This document shows positions 29,026-38,107 of a stretch of DNA of 48,713 bases, one piece after another. Numbering within the stretch: position 1 is the first letter of the stretch; each line of letters begins with the position of its first letter. The stretch lies in NCBI GenBank assembly GCA_913055565.1, contig CAJXKP010000020.1, forward strand, positions 1-48,713, written 5' to 3'. The notes below the pieces were generated by a model that saw only the letters and a program-made list of their open reading frames with translations, made no database searches and had not been told where the DNA came from. The translations under genes and the position numbers were made by a program. This DNA is from an uncultured Ectothiorhodospiraceae bacterium. GTDB lineage: Bacteria > Pseudomonadota > Gammaproteobacteria > Nitrococcales > Nitrococcaceae.

Positions 29026-29795
29026 CGCCGCACCTCGACGCCACGCTCGGCCATGTAAGCCTTGGCCTCCTGGATACTGTGCTCACCGAAGTGAAAGATG
29101 CTCGCGGCGAGGACGGCATCCGCACCGCCCTCGCTCACGCCCTCGACCAGATGGGCCAGACCGCCGACACCACCGGAGGCGATCACAGGAACCGGGATGC
29201 CATCACTAACAGCGCGTGTCAGCCCAATGTCGAAGCCTTCACGCGTGCCGTCACGATCCATACTGGTCAGCAGGATCTCGCCAGCCCCGGCCTCGGCCAT
29301 GCGGCGCGCCCAGTCCACGGCGTCCAGCCCGGTGGGCGTCCGCCCACCGTGGGTAAATACCTCCCAACGTGCCGGCTCATCCGGCCCACTGACGCGTTTG
29401 GCGTCGACCGCGACAACGATACACTGGGAGCCGACGCGCGCGGCCGCCTCGCTAACCACGCTGGGATCATGGACCGCTGCCGTGTTGATAGTGACCTTGT
29501 CCGCGCCAGCGTTGAGCATGCGTCGGACATCCTCCACGCTGCGGATACCGCCACCGACTGTTAAGGGAATAAAGACCTCAGCCGCCACCGACTCCACCAC
29601 AGAGATGATGGTCTCGCGCTCCTGGTGGCTCGCCGTGATGTCCAGAAACGTTACTTCATCGGCGCCGGCGGCATCATAGGCCTGAGCTATGGCGACCGGG
29701 TCGCCCGCATCACGGATATCAACAAAGCGCACGCCCTTGACGACGCGCCCGGCGTCAACGTCGAGACAGGGAATGAGCCGCTTGGCCAGGGCCAT
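29022..29795 (-). CDS. hisF: Imidazole glycerol phosphate synthase, cyclase subunit
   Basis: A 257-residue TIM barrel. Catalytic Asp residues are in [19 protein letters not shown] (residue 11) and [12 protein letters not shown] (about residue 130); phosphate sites are [14 protein letters not shown] and [14 protein letters not shown]. It uses ammonia delivered by HisH. Three bases separate it from hisA; its stop overlaps hisI. Confidence 0.97.
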   Translation of the reverse strand: MALAKRLIPCLDVDAGRVVKGVRFVDIRDAGDPVAIAQAYDAAGADEVTFLDITASHQERETIISVVESVAAEVFIPLTVGGGIRSVEDVRRMLNAGADKVTINTAAVHDPSVVSEAAARVGSQCIVVAVDAKRVSGPDEPARWEVFTHGGRTPTGLDAVDWARRMAEAGAGEILLTSMDRDGTREGFDIGLTRAVSDGIPVPVIASGGVGGLAHLVEGVSEGGADAVLAASIFHFGEHSIQEAKAYMAERGVEVRR

Positions 29796-29798
29796 CGC

Positions 29799-30551
29799 TC
29801 AGCTCCCCGTATCGGCGCCGCCGAGATTCGCGACCAGCGCCTGGGCCTCGCCGAAGTCAATCTCGCCTTCGTACAGGGCGCGCCCGAGGATGGCGCCGGC
29901 GACGCCGTCGCCGGCGCCCCCCGCCAGTGACTTGATGTCGTCAAGACTGGTCACGCCGCCCGACGCGATGACGGGGATATCCACCGCGCGTGCCAGCTCG
30001 CGCGTCGCCTCGATATTGACACCGTCCATCATGCCGTCGCGGCCGATATCGGTGAAGACCAGGGCCTCAACACCCGCCTCCGCGAAACGCTGGGCCATTT
30101 CCTGCGCCGTCCGTGTGGACACCTGAGACCAGCCCTCGGTCGCTACCTGGCCGTTCTGGGCATCCAGACCGACGATGATCCGACCGGGAAACTCCAGGCA
30201 GGCGTCATCAACGAAGTGGGGCGCTCGGACCGCCTGCGTTCCGATGATGACGTAGCTGACCCCGACATCGAGATAGGTCTGGATGATATCGAAGCTACGG
30301 ACCCCGCCACCGACCTGGATGGCGACATCGGGATAGGTCTCAACAATGCGCCCGATGATATCGGCATTAACGGGGTAACCGGCCACAGCACCGTCCAGAT
30401 CGACGATATGCAAGCGTTGACAACCAGCCTCGATCCACTCCCCAGCCATGGCCACAGGATCGTCGGAGAAAACCGTCTCCTCGTCCATTCGCCCCTGGCG
30501 CAGGCGCACGCACTTACCATCCTTGAGATCAATAGCGGGTATTAGCAGCAT
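29799..30551 (-). CDS. hisA: ProFAR isomerase (phosphoribosylformimino-AICAR ribotide isomerase)
   Basis: A 250-residue TIM barrel, paralogous to HisF. The N terminus [19 protein letters not shown] carries the catalytic Asp (residue 8), the second Asp is in [16 protein letters not shown], and phosphate sites are [13 protein letters not shown] and [11 protein letters not shown]. Its start lies 23 bp inside the 3' end of hisH. Confidence 0.97.
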   Translation of the reverse strand: MLLIPAIDLKDGKCVRLRQGRMDEETVFSDDPVAMAGEWIEAGCQRLHIVDLDGAVAGYPVNADIIGRIVETYPDVAIQVGGGVRSFDIIQTYLDVGVSYVIIGTQAVRAPHFVDDACLEFPGRIIVGLDAQNGQVATEGWSQVSTRTAQEMAQRFAEAGVEALVFTDIGRDGMMDGVNIEATRELARAVDIPVIASGGVTSLDDIKSLAGGAGDGVAGAILGRALYEGEIDFGEAQALVANLGGADTGS

Positions 30552-31221
30552 CTCGACTTCTTGGCCTCGCGGTTGATGTACGGTCTTCGGCAGTGCCGTC
30601 CCAATGCAGGAAGTTGGACAGCAGCCTCAAGCCGGCATGTTGGCTTTTTTCCGGGTGGAACTGGGTTGCAAAGACATTGCCGCGGCCAATTGCAGCGGCA
30701 AATGGCTGGCCGTAGGTCGCTGTTCCATGTACGAGCGTCTCGTCAGCGGGCGCGACGTAGTAGCTGTGCACGAAATAGAACCAATCATCGTCATCGATAC
30801 CCTGCCAAAGCGGATGCCCTCGAACCTGGTTGACCCGGTTCCAACCCATGTGGGGGATCTTGAGCCGGGAGTCACCCTCGGTAAGGCGGCGAACGTGGCG
30901 GACCTCGCCGGGGATGGCATCCAGCGCAGCGACGCCCCCGTTCTCCTCACTCACGGTCATTAGCGCCTGCATCCCCATGCAGACCCCAAGGAATGGGCGA
31001 TCGGCCATAACCTCGGCGAGCACAGCCACGAGGTCATGCTCATGCAAGGCGCTCATGCAGTCGCGCACCGCCCCTTGACCGGGGAAAACAACCCGATCGG
31101 CCCGTGCAATGCGTTCAGCATCATCGGTGATAACAACACAGGGCGCGCCAACATGCTCCAATGCCTTGGCCATGGAACGCAGATTGCCCATGCCGTAATC
31201 AACGACCGCCACATCGGTCAT
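30529..31221 (-). CDS. hisH: Imidazole glycerol phosphate synthase, glutaminase subunit
   Basis: A 230-residue class I glutamine amidotransferase. The nucleophile Cys is in [11 protein letters not shown], the His-Glu pair in [32 protein letters not shown] is the usual N terminus. About 20 residues after the normal end (from about TAEDRTS) are an unconserved tail created by the 23 bp overlap with hisA. Confidence 0.96.
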   Translation of the reverse strand: MTDVAVVDYGMGNLRSMAKALEHVGAPCVVITDDAERIARADRVVFPGQGAVRDCMSALHEHDLVAVLAEVMADRPFLGVCMGMQALMTVSEENGGVAALDAIPGEVRHVRRLTEGDSRLKIPHMGWNRVNQVRGHPLWQGIDDDDWFYFVHSYYVAPADETLVHGTATYGQPFAAAIGRGNVFATQFHPEKSQHAGLRLLSNFLHWDGTAEDRTSTARPRSRDAANTRY

Positions 31222-31229
31222 GTTCGCAC

Positions 31230-31829
31230 CTAACCCGTCAATGTGCCCTTGGTGGAAGGGGCCCCACCGGGGCTCCGGGGATCGAGTTCAACAGCCTGTC
31301 GCAACGCCTGGCCGGCCGCCTTAAACAGGGTCTCCGCGATATGGTGGGCGTTGTCGCCGCGCAGATTGTCGATATGCAGCGTCAACCAGGCATGATTAAC
31401 CAGCCCTTGGAAGAACTCGTGGAATAGATCCACGTCGAAATCGGCGATTCGGGCCCGGGGGAAAACGACGTTAAAGCTCAACCCGGGGCGTCCCGAGCAG
31501 TCCACCACCACACGCGATAGGGCCTCATCGAGCGGGACATAGGCATGACCGAAGCGACGAATGCCGGCCTTCTGCTGTAGCGCCTGCGTTATTGCCTGGC
31601 CCAGCGTGATACCGAGATCCTCGACCGTGTGATGGGCGTCGACCTGGAGGTCGCCATCGGCGGCGACCTCGATATCCATAAGCCCGTGACGAGCTAGCTG
31701 ATCCAGCATGTGCTCGAAAAAGGGTAGGCCTGCGTCCACATGGGAGTGACCGGAGCCGTCCAGATCGATACTGACACGGATCCGCGTCTCCCGGGTATCT
31801 CGTTGTACGGTAGCCGAACGCCCTGCCAT
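31230..31829 (-). CDS. hisB: Imidazoleglycerol-phosphate dehydratase
   Basis: A 199-residue monofunctional dehydratase (no histidinol phosphatase domain). The paired metal motifs are [16 protein letters not shown] and, later, [17 protein letters not shown]; the first conserved His cluster is [16 protein letters not shown]. Start at 31829 gives the family N terminus ([20 protein letters not shown]); an upstream in-frame ATG at 31865 would add 12 residues and neither has a strong ribosome site. hisG, hisD and hisC are not in the window. Confidence 0.93.
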   Translation of the reverse strand: MAGRSATVQRDTRETRIRVSIDLDGSGHSHVDAGLPFFEHMLDQLARHGLMDIEVAADGDLQVDAHHTVEDLGITLGQAITQALQQKAGIRRFGHAYVPLDEALSRVVVDCSGRPGLSFNVVFPRARIADFDVDLFHEFFQGLVNHAWLTLHIDNLRGDNAHHIAETLFKAAGQALRQAVELDPRSPGGAPSTKGTLTG

Positions 31830-31910
31830 AACTGACGCGCCGTCCACAAAAGGGGATGCGAGCATACCACGCCGCTGCGTTCATAGGGACACGCGGCGTT
31901 TAGGCTGAGT

Positions 31911-32348
31911 TCAAGCCTGTAGCCAGAATGTAACGGGCCCCTGATTCACGAGGTCTACGGCCATATCGGCGCCAAACGGTCCCCATGACACGGGCGAGTG
32001 CGCCTCGACCGCACGCTGGCACAGATGGTTGAACAACGCCTGCGCCGTGGCGGGTGGCGCCGCGGTCTGGAAGCTGGCGCGCGTGCCTTTGCGCGTATCC
32101 GCCGCGAGGGTGAACTGGGGAACCAACAACAAGCCGCCACCCGCAACCCTAAGGCTTCGGTTCATGCGTCCCGCCTCATCGCAGAACACCCGATAGCCGA
32201 GAAGGCGCTCGAGAAGGCGCTCCGTGCGCGCCTCATCGTCGTCGCGCTCAATGCCGATCAGCACAAGCGCGCCAGCGCCTATAACGGCGTCGGGGACGCC
32301 CGCCGCGCTTACCTGAGCTCGTGTAACCCGCTGTAATAGACCGATCAT
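31911..32348 (-). CDS. dtd: D-aminoacyl-tRNA deacylase
   Basis: A 145-residue DTD that clears D-amino acids from tRNA. The family start MIGLLQRVTRAQVSAAG, the active-site strand LLLVPQFTLAADTRKG (Pro where many have Ser) and the closing Gly-cis-Pro motif NQGPVTFWL are present. ATG at 32348 is chosen: GGGAGG lies 9 bases before it. Longer readings extend into the sRNA control region. It precedes hisB by 81 bp on the same strand. Confidence 0.94.
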   Translation of the reverse strand: MIGLLQRVTRAQVSAAGVPDAVIGAGALVLIGIERDDDEARTERLLERLLGYRVFCDEAGRMNRSLRVAGGGLLLVPQFTLAADTRKGTRASFQTAAPPATAQALFNHLCQRAVEAHSPVSWGPFGADMAVDLVNQGPVTFWLQA

Positions 32349-32378
32349 TCGAGCCATCCTCCCAAGCTGGCGCTTCCG

Positions 32379-32396
32379 TGTCAGTGTTTTCCTACA
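32379..32396 (+). promoter_or_regulatory. Candidate GacA/UvrY upstream activating site
   Basis: TGTCAG-N6-CCTACA closely resembles the GacA-family consensus TGTAAG-N6-CTTACA, with the TGT...ACA ends and the 6-base spacer conserved. It is centred about 59 bp before the inferred start of the CsrB/RsmZ-like RNA, as expected for an activator site. In gammaproteobacteria such sites are almost confined to csrB/rsmZ-type sRNA genes. Confidence 0.6.
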
Positions 32397-32410
32397 ACGA
32401 CCGTCGCCTT

Positions 32411-32440
32411 TTGCCGACAGCCAGACCACGACGGGATAAG
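32411..32440 (+). promoter_or_regulatory. Candidate promoter of the CsrB/RsmZ-like RNA
   Basis: TTGCCG (32411-32416) and GATAAG (32435-32440) with an 18 bp spacer. The boxes are only moderately good (four of six each), which fits an activator-dependent promoter. Transcription would start near 32447. Confidence 0.4.
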
Positions 32441-32446
32441 GAGAAT

Positions 32447-32660
32447 CAAAAACGTCGCCAACGGACGGGGTGACGACGAAGGCCAGAGAAGGCGCAGAAA
32501 AAGGAAGCGGTAGGGATACCGCGCTTTGACAGGGAAGCGCGCTGCGAATCGGACAGGAGTCCAGCCCCCCTCACCCCCCCGACCCAGGGATGGGCGCAGC
32601 GCCAGTAACTCCAGCCGATGCAGTAGACGGTGCCGGCGCAGGGACGCGCCGGATTTTTTT
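32447..32660 (+). ncRNA. CsrB/RsmZ-type CsrA-titrating small RNA
   Basis: About 214 bases with no protein-coding frame on the plus strand. It contains a series of small hairpins with GGA in the loop: GCGGTA-GGGA-TACCGC (32507-32522), GCGCTT-TGACAGGG-AAGCGC (32521-32540), GGAC-AGGA-GTCC (32551-32562), CCCA-GGGA-TGGG (32583-32594), and the terminator CCGGCGC-AGGGAC-GCGCCGG (32633-32652). Further unpaired GGA words lie in the 5' part (near 32463 and 32502). GGA in hairpin loops is the binding element of CsrA/RsmA, and CsrB, CsrC, RsmY and RsmZ act by carrying many such sites. The GacA-like site upstream agrees. The 5' end is inferred, the 3' end is set by the terminator. Flanked by dtd (divergent) and the phasin-like gene (convergent). 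Confidence 0.75.
32633..32660 (+). terminator. Intrinsic terminator of the sRNA
   Basis: Perfect 7 bp GC stem (CCGGCGC / GCGCCGG), loop AGGGAC, then A and seven T. This is the clearest intrinsic terminator in the window, and no plus-strand gene precedes it, which requires an RNA gene upstream. Confidence 0.85.
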
Positions 32661-32799
32661 GTCACTCCCTAGAGCTCACCCGTAACGACCCGGCCTGAGG
32701 CCTTGGCTAGGCGTAGCCACAACTCGTGCGTTCGAGCCATGCCGTTACTACGGGCACCGCGGCCGAACCGGCAACGGCGCCACTCGTCGGGACTCGGCC

Positions 32800-33288
32800 T
32801 TAGGACTTCTTACCCGAGCCGCTCCCGGAACCCGTGCTCTGAGCCCACTCCTGCATGGTCTTCTGAGCCTGCTCAGCGGCCTTTTGCCAGGCCTTGACCA
32901 CCTCCTCGCCGCCCATGCCCGCGGGCATCTCACCGGAACTCGACTCCATGCGCTTGATGTTCTCCATCCATGTGTTCCACAACTGGCTCTGGGCGTCAGT
33001 CCAGCCCTTCATGGCCTGTTGGACCTGCTCCATCCACTGCTCCGCCATCTCTTGCTGGGCGCCGCTCTCGCCGCCCTGATTCGACAGGCTCTCAGCCCAC
33101 TCCTTCTGGCGTTGCAGTGCCTCGCGCACCGCCTGCTCCCAGGCATCGAGCTGCTGGTGATACTGGGCCTGGACATGCTCGGCGCCTGGCGCCATGCCCT
33201 TGACCGCATCCATCCATTGATCCCAAGCGCGGCGCTGGGTTTCCGTCCAGTTGCTGAGCATATCTTCCATCTGCTTATGCCAACTCAT
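32800..33288 (-). CDS. Phasin-like, Trp-rich helical protein
   Basis: A 162-residue protein, almost entirely amphipathic helix, with 12 Trp residues at fairly regular spacing (for example ETQRRAWDQWMDAVKGM, MKGWTDAQSQLWNTWMENI, KAWQKAAEQAQKTMQEWAQ) and a Ser/Gly/Lys tail. The helical, Gln/Ala/Met-rich composition resembles phasins, the surface proteins of polyhydroxyalkanoate granules, but the Trp repeat is unusual and no PHA synthase is nearby. GGAGGGTA-like sequence lies just before the ATG on the minus strand. Granule or membrane-surface binding is inferred, not shown. Confidence 0.6.
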   Translation of the reverse strand: MSWHKQMEDMLSNWTETQRRAWDQWMDAVKGMAPGAEHVQAQYHQQLDAWEQAVREALQRQKEWAESLSNQGGESGAQQEMAEQWMEQVQQAMKGWTDAQSQLWNTWMENIKRMESSSGEMPAGMGGEEVVKAWQKAAEQAQKTMQEWAQSTGSGSGSGKKS

Positions 33289-33369
33289 CTCGCTACCCTC
33301 CGATTGTGTCGGTTCTTATTGGCGACATCCGTAGCCCGACCGCCACGCGAGTCGCGTTGCCTGTCGCTT

Positions 33370-33693
33370 CTAGCCCCCTGTACGCCGATCGATCTTCCGC
33401 AAGCGGGCCTCCAGCACCTTGACCACCTGCATATCACCGCGCTCCCGCGCGGCATCCAGGCCGTCCGCGTAGGTCTGGCGGACCTCGTCATCGGGAACGC
33501 CGGCCCTTGCCCGCGCATCGCCCAGAGATTGCCAAGCCGCTGAATAGGCGGGATCCAGCGTTAGCGCGCGTTGGTAATGGCTGATCGCCTCATCCCAGCG
33601 CTCCTCGCGAAAACACGCATTACCGAGCGTAAAGCGCAACATCGCGCTTTCCCGACCCTGCTCCAGCATGCGCTCAAGCGCTTCAATATCCAT
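33370..33693 (-). CDS. Tetratricopeptide repeat protein
   Basis: A 107-residue protein with about two TPR units: MLRFTLGNACFREERWDEAI and SHYQRALTLDPAYSAAWQSL followed by GDARARAG. Start at 33693 (MDIEALERMLEQG) is preferred over an upstream in-frame ATG at 33744. TPRs bind other proteins; the partner is unknown. Lies between trkH and the phasin-like gene on the same strand. Confidence 0.8.
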   Translation of the reverse strand: MDIEALERMLEQGRESAMLRFTLGNACFREERWDEAISHYQRALTLDPAYSAAWQSLGDARARAGVPDDEVRQTYADGLDAARERGDMQVVKVLEARLRKIDRRTGG

Positions 33694-33762
33694 AGCGCCA
33701 AGTGTAAGCGCCCGCGCCGGGTTAACAATAGCCGGCGCGACCACGCCGGGACGGCGTAGGCG

Positions 33763-35223
33763 TTAACGGCGCCAGAAGGCGGGGGTAAACAACACCAGGA
33801 GGGTGAATATCTCCAGCCGACCCAGGATCATGGCGAGACAGGCGAGTAACTTGGCTCCAGGTCCAACGCTAGCAAAGTTGGATGCCACGTCACCCAGGCC
33901 AGGCCCAAGGTTGTTCAACGATGTCGCCACGGCCGAGAAGGCGGTTACTTGATCTAGACCCAGCGCCATCATCGACAACATCATGATCACGAAGATAGCG
34001 ACGTAGGCGGCCAGGAAGCCCCACACGGCCTCGATGATCCGTTCCGACACCGGCCGATCCCCCATCTTGACCGGGATAACGGCCTGCGGGTGAATGAGAC
34101 GCAGGATCTCGCGCCGGCCCTGTTTGAGTAGCAATAGCACCCGGATGGCCTTCATGCCCCCCGTCGTTGAGCCCGCGCAGCCACCCATGAAGCTCATGAA
34201 TAGCAATAACACTGGCAAGAAGGCGGGCCACATATTGTGATCCGCGGTGCTATAGCCCGTGGTCGTCGCGAACGAGACCACCTGGAAGATACCGTGATGC
34301 CACGCCTCGGTGACCGCATAGTGTCCCTGGGCGGTGCTATAAACCACCAGACCAACCACCACGAACACGCAGCCCGCCGCCAACATGCCGAAGTAGAAGC
34401 GCAGTTCCGGGTCACTGGTCCAAGCGGTCAGACGTCGCCAGCGCCACACGGTGAAATGCAGCGCGAAGCTCACCCCGGACAGCGCCATAAAGAACACGGC
34501 GATCATCTCAATAAGGGCACTATCGAAGTAGCCCATACTCGCATCGTGGGTCGAGAAGCCGGCGGTCGCGATCGTTGTGAAGGCATGACAGACCGCGTCG
34601 AACAGGCTCATGCCGGCAGCCCAATAGGCCAGCGCGCAGGCGAGGGTCAGGACCAGATAGATGTACCACAGGCCCTTGGCCGTCTGGGCGAGCCGGGGCG
34701 TGAGCTTGGCATCCTTGACGGGGCCCGGGGTCTCCGCACGATAGAGCTGCATACCGCCGATACCGAGCATGGGCATGACGGCCACAGCGAGCACTATAAT
34801 CCCCATGCCACCGAGCCACTGGAGCTGCTGGCGGTAGTAGAGAACGGAGGCAGGCAGTGTATCGAGGCCCGTAATGACCGTCGCGCCGGTGGTGGTGAGC
34901 CCTGAGACGCTCTCGAAGATGGCATCAACAACCGGCAGGTGCGGCTCGGGGGCAATCGCCAGAGGGATCGCGCCGGCCAGGCTGAGCGCGACCCAGAACA
35001 TCGCCACCACGAAGAACCCATCGCGCGTGCGCAGCTCGCGGCGGACTCGGCGCACGGGCAGCCACAGCAAGGCCCCCAGCGCGAGCAGCACGCCGGCCGC
35101 CGTAATGAAGGCGACCAACCCCCCATCGCCGACAACGAAGGCCACCGCCGCGGGCGGCAGCATGGTGGGGCTAAACGCCACCAGCAACATCCCCAGGATG
35201 CGGCGGATGATATCGAAATGCAT
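33763..35223 (-). CDS. trkH: Trk potassium uptake channel, TrkH
   Basis: A 486-residue K+ channel with four pore-loop repeats: SGLTTTGATVI, FTTIATAGFSTHD, SFATTTGYSTAD and TSLNNLGPGLGDVA, each supplying a selectivity-filter Gly. About ten membrane helices. With TrkA, encoded 44 bp upstream on the same strand, it forms the main K+ uptake system, important in a halophile for osmotic balance. Length matches TrkH. Confidence 0.96.
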   Translation of the reverse strand: MHFDIIRRILGMLLVAFSPTMLPPAAVAFVVGDGGLVAFITAAGVLLALGALLWLPVRRVRRELRTRDGFFVVAMFWVALSLAGAIPLAIAPEPHLPVVDAIFESVSGLTTTGATVITGLDTLPASVLYYRQQLQWLGGMGIIVLAVAVMPMLGIGGMQLYRAETPGPVKDAKLTPRLAQTAKGLWYIYLVLTLACALAYWAAGMSLFDAVCHAFTTIATAGFSTHDASMGYFDSALIEMIAVFFMALSGVSFALHFTVWRWRRLTAWTSDPELRFYFGMLAAGCVFVVVGLVVYSTAQGHYAVTEAWHHGIFQVVSFATTTGYSTADHNMWPAFLPVLLLFMSFMGGCAGSTTGGMKAIRVLLLLKQGRREILRLIHPQAVIPVKMGDRPVSERIIEAVWGFLAAYVAIFVIMMLSMMALGLDQVTAFSAVATSLNNLGPGLGDVASNFASVGPGAKLLACLAMILGRLEIFTLLVLFTPAFWRR

Positions 35224-35267
35224 GGGTCAGCTATCCGTTCGGTCGCGCATGAGGCCGCCAGCCGGGT

Positions 35268-36644
35268 TCAGAGGAAGGTCACACCGACCTGGAACAGGCG
35301 CTCCACCTCCTGGAGGCGGCTCTTGTCGACGAGGAACAGGATGACGTGGTCCTCGGACTCGATGACGGTATCGTGGTGCGCCATGATGACCTCACCGCCG
35401 CGGACGACGGCACCGATGGTGGTACCGCGGGGCAGCCGGATCTCGTCGATACGCCGGCCGACCACGCTGGAGCTACTGACGTCACCGTGAGCGACGGCCT
35501 CGATGGCCTCCGCCGCCCCCCGGCGCAGGCTGTGGACGTTGACCACATCGCCGCGCCGGATGTGGGCCAGCAGGCTGCCGATCGTGGTCTGCTGCGGGGA
35601 GATGGCGACATCGATGTCCTCACTGGATTGGATGAGATCGACGTAGGCCGGGCGATTGATAAGCGCCATCACCATGCGCGCGCCGCGGCGCTTGGCCAGC
35701 ATCGCGGACAGGATATTCGCCTCGTCATCGTTGGTGAGGGCGCAGAAGACGTCCGTGTTCTCGATGTTCTCCTCGAGCAACAGATCGGCATCGGCGGCAT
35801 CCCCGGATAGCACAATGGTGTTCTTCAGCTCCTGCGAGATCCGTTGGCAGACCGTGCTGTTGTGCTCAATGAGCTTGACCTGATAGCTCGTCTCCAGCGA
35901 CTGGGCCAAGCGCTTACCGATATTCCCGCCGCCCGCGATCATGATGCGCTTGACCGGCCGTTCCAGCCGCCGAAGCTCGCTCATCACAGCGCGAATATCC
36001 TTGCGGGCGGCGACAAAGAAGACCTCGTCGCCGGCCTCAATGATGGTATCGCCCTCGGGGATGATGGCGTGCCCCCGCCGGAAGACAGCCGCCACGCGGG
36101 TGTGCACGCCCGGCATGTGATCCCGCAGGGCGCGTAGCTGCTGGCCCACCAGTGGGCCACCGTAGTGGGCCCGTACCGCTACCAGCCGCACCTTGCCCCC
36201 GGCAAAGTCGAGGACCTGAAGGGCGCCGGGGTGCTCGATGAGCCGCTTGACGTACTGCGTCACCAGCTGCTCGGGGCTGATCAGTACATCGATAGGCAAT
36301 GCGTCCGGCGAGAACAGCTGCGGGCAGGACAGGTACTCGATGGCGCGCACGCGGGCGATCTTGGTCGGCGTGTGGAATAGCGTATCCGCGACTTGGCAGG
36401 CCACCATATTGGCCTCGTCAGAGTCGGTCACCGCGATGATCATGTCCGCATCATCCACGCCCGCCCGGGCCAGCACCTCGGGATAGGTGGCACTACCAAC
36501 CACCGTGCTCAAATCGAAGCGATCCTGCATGGCACGCAGCAGGCGGGCATCGAAATCGATGACGGTGACGTCGTTGTCCTCGCTGGTGAGATTCTGGGCC
36601 ACCGTGCTGCCGACCTGCCCCGCGCCAAGGATGACGATCTTCAT
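35268..36644 (-). CDS. trkA: Trk potassium uptake regulator, TrkA
   Basis: A 458-residue cytoplasmic protein with two RCK units. The first NAD-binding motif is [16 protein letters not shown] at the N terminus, the second [17 protein letters not shown] at about residue 236; each is followed by a TrkA-C ligand domain (one ending before RPVKRIM, one at the C terminus with [19 protein letters not shown]). It gates TrkH in response to nucleotides. Confidence 0.96.
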   Translation of the reverse strand: MKIVILGAGQVGSTVAQNLTSEDNDVTVIDFDARLLRAMQDRFDLSTVVGSATYPEVLARAGVDDADMIIAVTDSDEANMVACQVADTLFHTPTKIARVRAIEYLSCPQLFSPDALPIDVLISPEQLVTQYVKRLIEHPGALQVLDFAGGKVRLVAVRAHYGGPLVGQQLRALRDHMPGVHTRVAAVFRRGHAIIPEGDTIIEAGDEVFFVAARKDIRAVMSELRRLERPVKRIMIAGGGNIGKRLAQSLETSYQVKLIEHNSTVCQRISQELKNTIVLSGDAADADLLLEENIENTDVFCALTNDDEANILSAMLAKRRGARMVMALINRPAYVDLIQSSEDIDVAISPQQTTIGSLLAHIRRGDVVNVHSLRRGAAEAIEAVAHGDVSSSSVVGRRIDEIRLPRGTTIGAVVRGGEVIMAHHDTVIESEDHVILFLVDKSRLQEVERLFQVGVTFL

Positions 36645-36699
36645 TCAGACTCCCAGTCCCGTTGCGCCTACCCGACTCCACCGAATGATGCTCGCTGAC

Positions 36700-38055
36700 T
36701 CAACCGCTCTCCCTGGGATCGATGCCCAGCGACCGCAGCTTACGGTAGAGGTGGGTCCGCTCCATCCCGGTCAATCGCGCGAGCTGCGCGACACTACCAG
36801 CTGCGCGCTGGAGCTGATACTGCAGGTAATCACGCTCGAATGACTCGCGCGCCTCCCGCAACGGCATATCCAATAGCTCTTGACGATACGCGCCACGGCC
36901 CGAATCGATGGCCGCGCCCGGCGGCCCAAGCGCGGCCTCGACCTCGTCAACCTCGACCTCGATGCCATCGCCCGCGGTCAGAAGACGGTGCACCAGATTG
37001 CGCAGCTCGCGGACATTGCCGGGCCAGTGGTGGTTGCGCAGGCGATTCTGCGCAGCAACGGTGAAACGCCGATACGGCAGGCCCTGCTCGTCGACCAGGC
37101 GATCGACAAAAAACGACGTCAACTCCGGGACGTCCTCGACATGCTCACGCAACGGCGGAATGGTCAGGCTATGGACACCGAGCTTGTAATAGAGGTCCTT
37201 GCGCAAACGCCCGGCTGTGACCGCGGTGGCCAGGTCCTTGCAGCTAGTCGCGATGAGCCGCGCGGTCAGCGGTAGGGTCCCACTAGCGCCAAGGCGCTGG
37301 AAGCCTTCGGCCGTGACGGCCGAGGCTAGTCGTCGTTGCGCCTCGTCATCGAGGTCCGTGACCTCGTTAATGATCAGCGTCCCCAGCGCTGCCGCTTCCA
37401 GCCACCCCTGTTGACCGCCAGCCTCGCCGTAGAGCTCCCGGGCAGCATCCGCGCCGTGCAAGCTGCCACCGGGGAGCTCGAGCAGCGGCCCCGGGGAACT
37501 GGCGCTCAGGGAATGGAGATACTGCGCAAAGCAACTCTTGCCGCTCCCGGCCTCGCCGTCGATGATAACGCCGCCGTGTGCGCCCGCCATACGGGCCACA
37601 CGCGAGCGACAGGCCTCGATGACCTGGCTTCGACCCACGGGCGTGATGACCTCAGCGGCGGCGACGTCAAGCGAGGCCTCCGCCGTTGTCGACGATTTCA
37701 GCGCATCTGCCACCGTCGCGAGGAGCTTGCCCATCGACAGCGGCTTCTCCACGAAGTCGAGCGCGCCGAGTCGTGTGGCCTCAACGGCCGTCTCCACCGT
37801 GCCGTGCCCCGAGATCATAACCACCGGCGAGCGCATGCCTGCCCCTGCCCACTCCTTGAGCAGACTAATGCCGTCCTCGCCGGGCATCCAGATATCCAAC
37901 AACACCAGGTCGGGCTCCTGAGAACCCACCAGCCCACGCGCCTCATTCGCGCTCGAGGCGGTCGCCACGCTGTAGCCCTCATCGCTCAGGATCTCGCGCA
38001 CGAGTTCGCGAATAGCCGGCTCGTCATCGACGACGATGACATGGGCTGTACTCAT
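36700..38055 (-). CDS. ntrX: NtrX-like response regulator with degenerate sigma-54 activator domain
   Basis: A 451-residue three-domain regulator. Receiver domain with the acidic pocket VVDDEPAIRELV, phospho-acceptor Asp in LVLLDIWMPGEDG and switch Lys in FVEKPLS. The AAA domain has Walker A GEAGSGKS, but the GAFTGA loop is deleted (ELYGEAGGQQGWLEAAALG) and Walker B reads LIINE rather than LFLDE. The C-terminal Fis-type HTH is complete (AQLARLTGMERTHLYRKLRS). ATG at 38055 follows GGAGGG by 7 bases. Without GAFTGA it is unlikely to open sigma-54 promoters and may regulate sigma-70 promoters instead. Partner of NtrY, encoded upstream. Confidence 0.9.
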   Translation of the reverse strand: MSTAHVIVVDDEPAIRELVREILSDEGYSVATASSANEARGLVGSQEPDLVLLDIWMPGEDGISLLKEWAGAGMRSPVVMISGHGTVETAVEATRLGALDFVEKPLSMGKLLATVADALKSSTTAEASLDVAAAEVITPVGRSQVIEACRSRVARMAGAHGGVIIDGEAGSGKSCFAQYLHSLSASSPGPLLELPGGSLHGADAARELYGEAGGQQGWLEAAALGTLIINEVTDLDDEAQRRLASAVTAEGFQRLGASGTLPLTARLIATSCKDLATAVTAGRLRKDLYYKLGVHSLTIPPLREHVEDVPELTSFFVDRLVDEQGLPYRRFTVAAQNRLRNHHWPGNVRELRNLVHRLLTAGDGIEVEVDEVEAALGPPGAAIDSGRGAYRQELLDMPLREARESFERDYLQYQLQRAAGSVAQLARLTGMERTHLYRKLRSLGIDPRESG

Positions 38056-38107
38056 CGCCTGGCCCTCCATACGGCCGTGTCGGCCAAGGTTCGACGTACC
38101 AGTCGTC

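Noticed and set aside
32381..32665. 94-residue minus-strand reading frame across the sRNA locus
   Set aside because: Arg/Leu/Pro-rich sequence without motif, start lies in the terminator stem, and the plus-strand hairpins, activator site and T run explain the region better.
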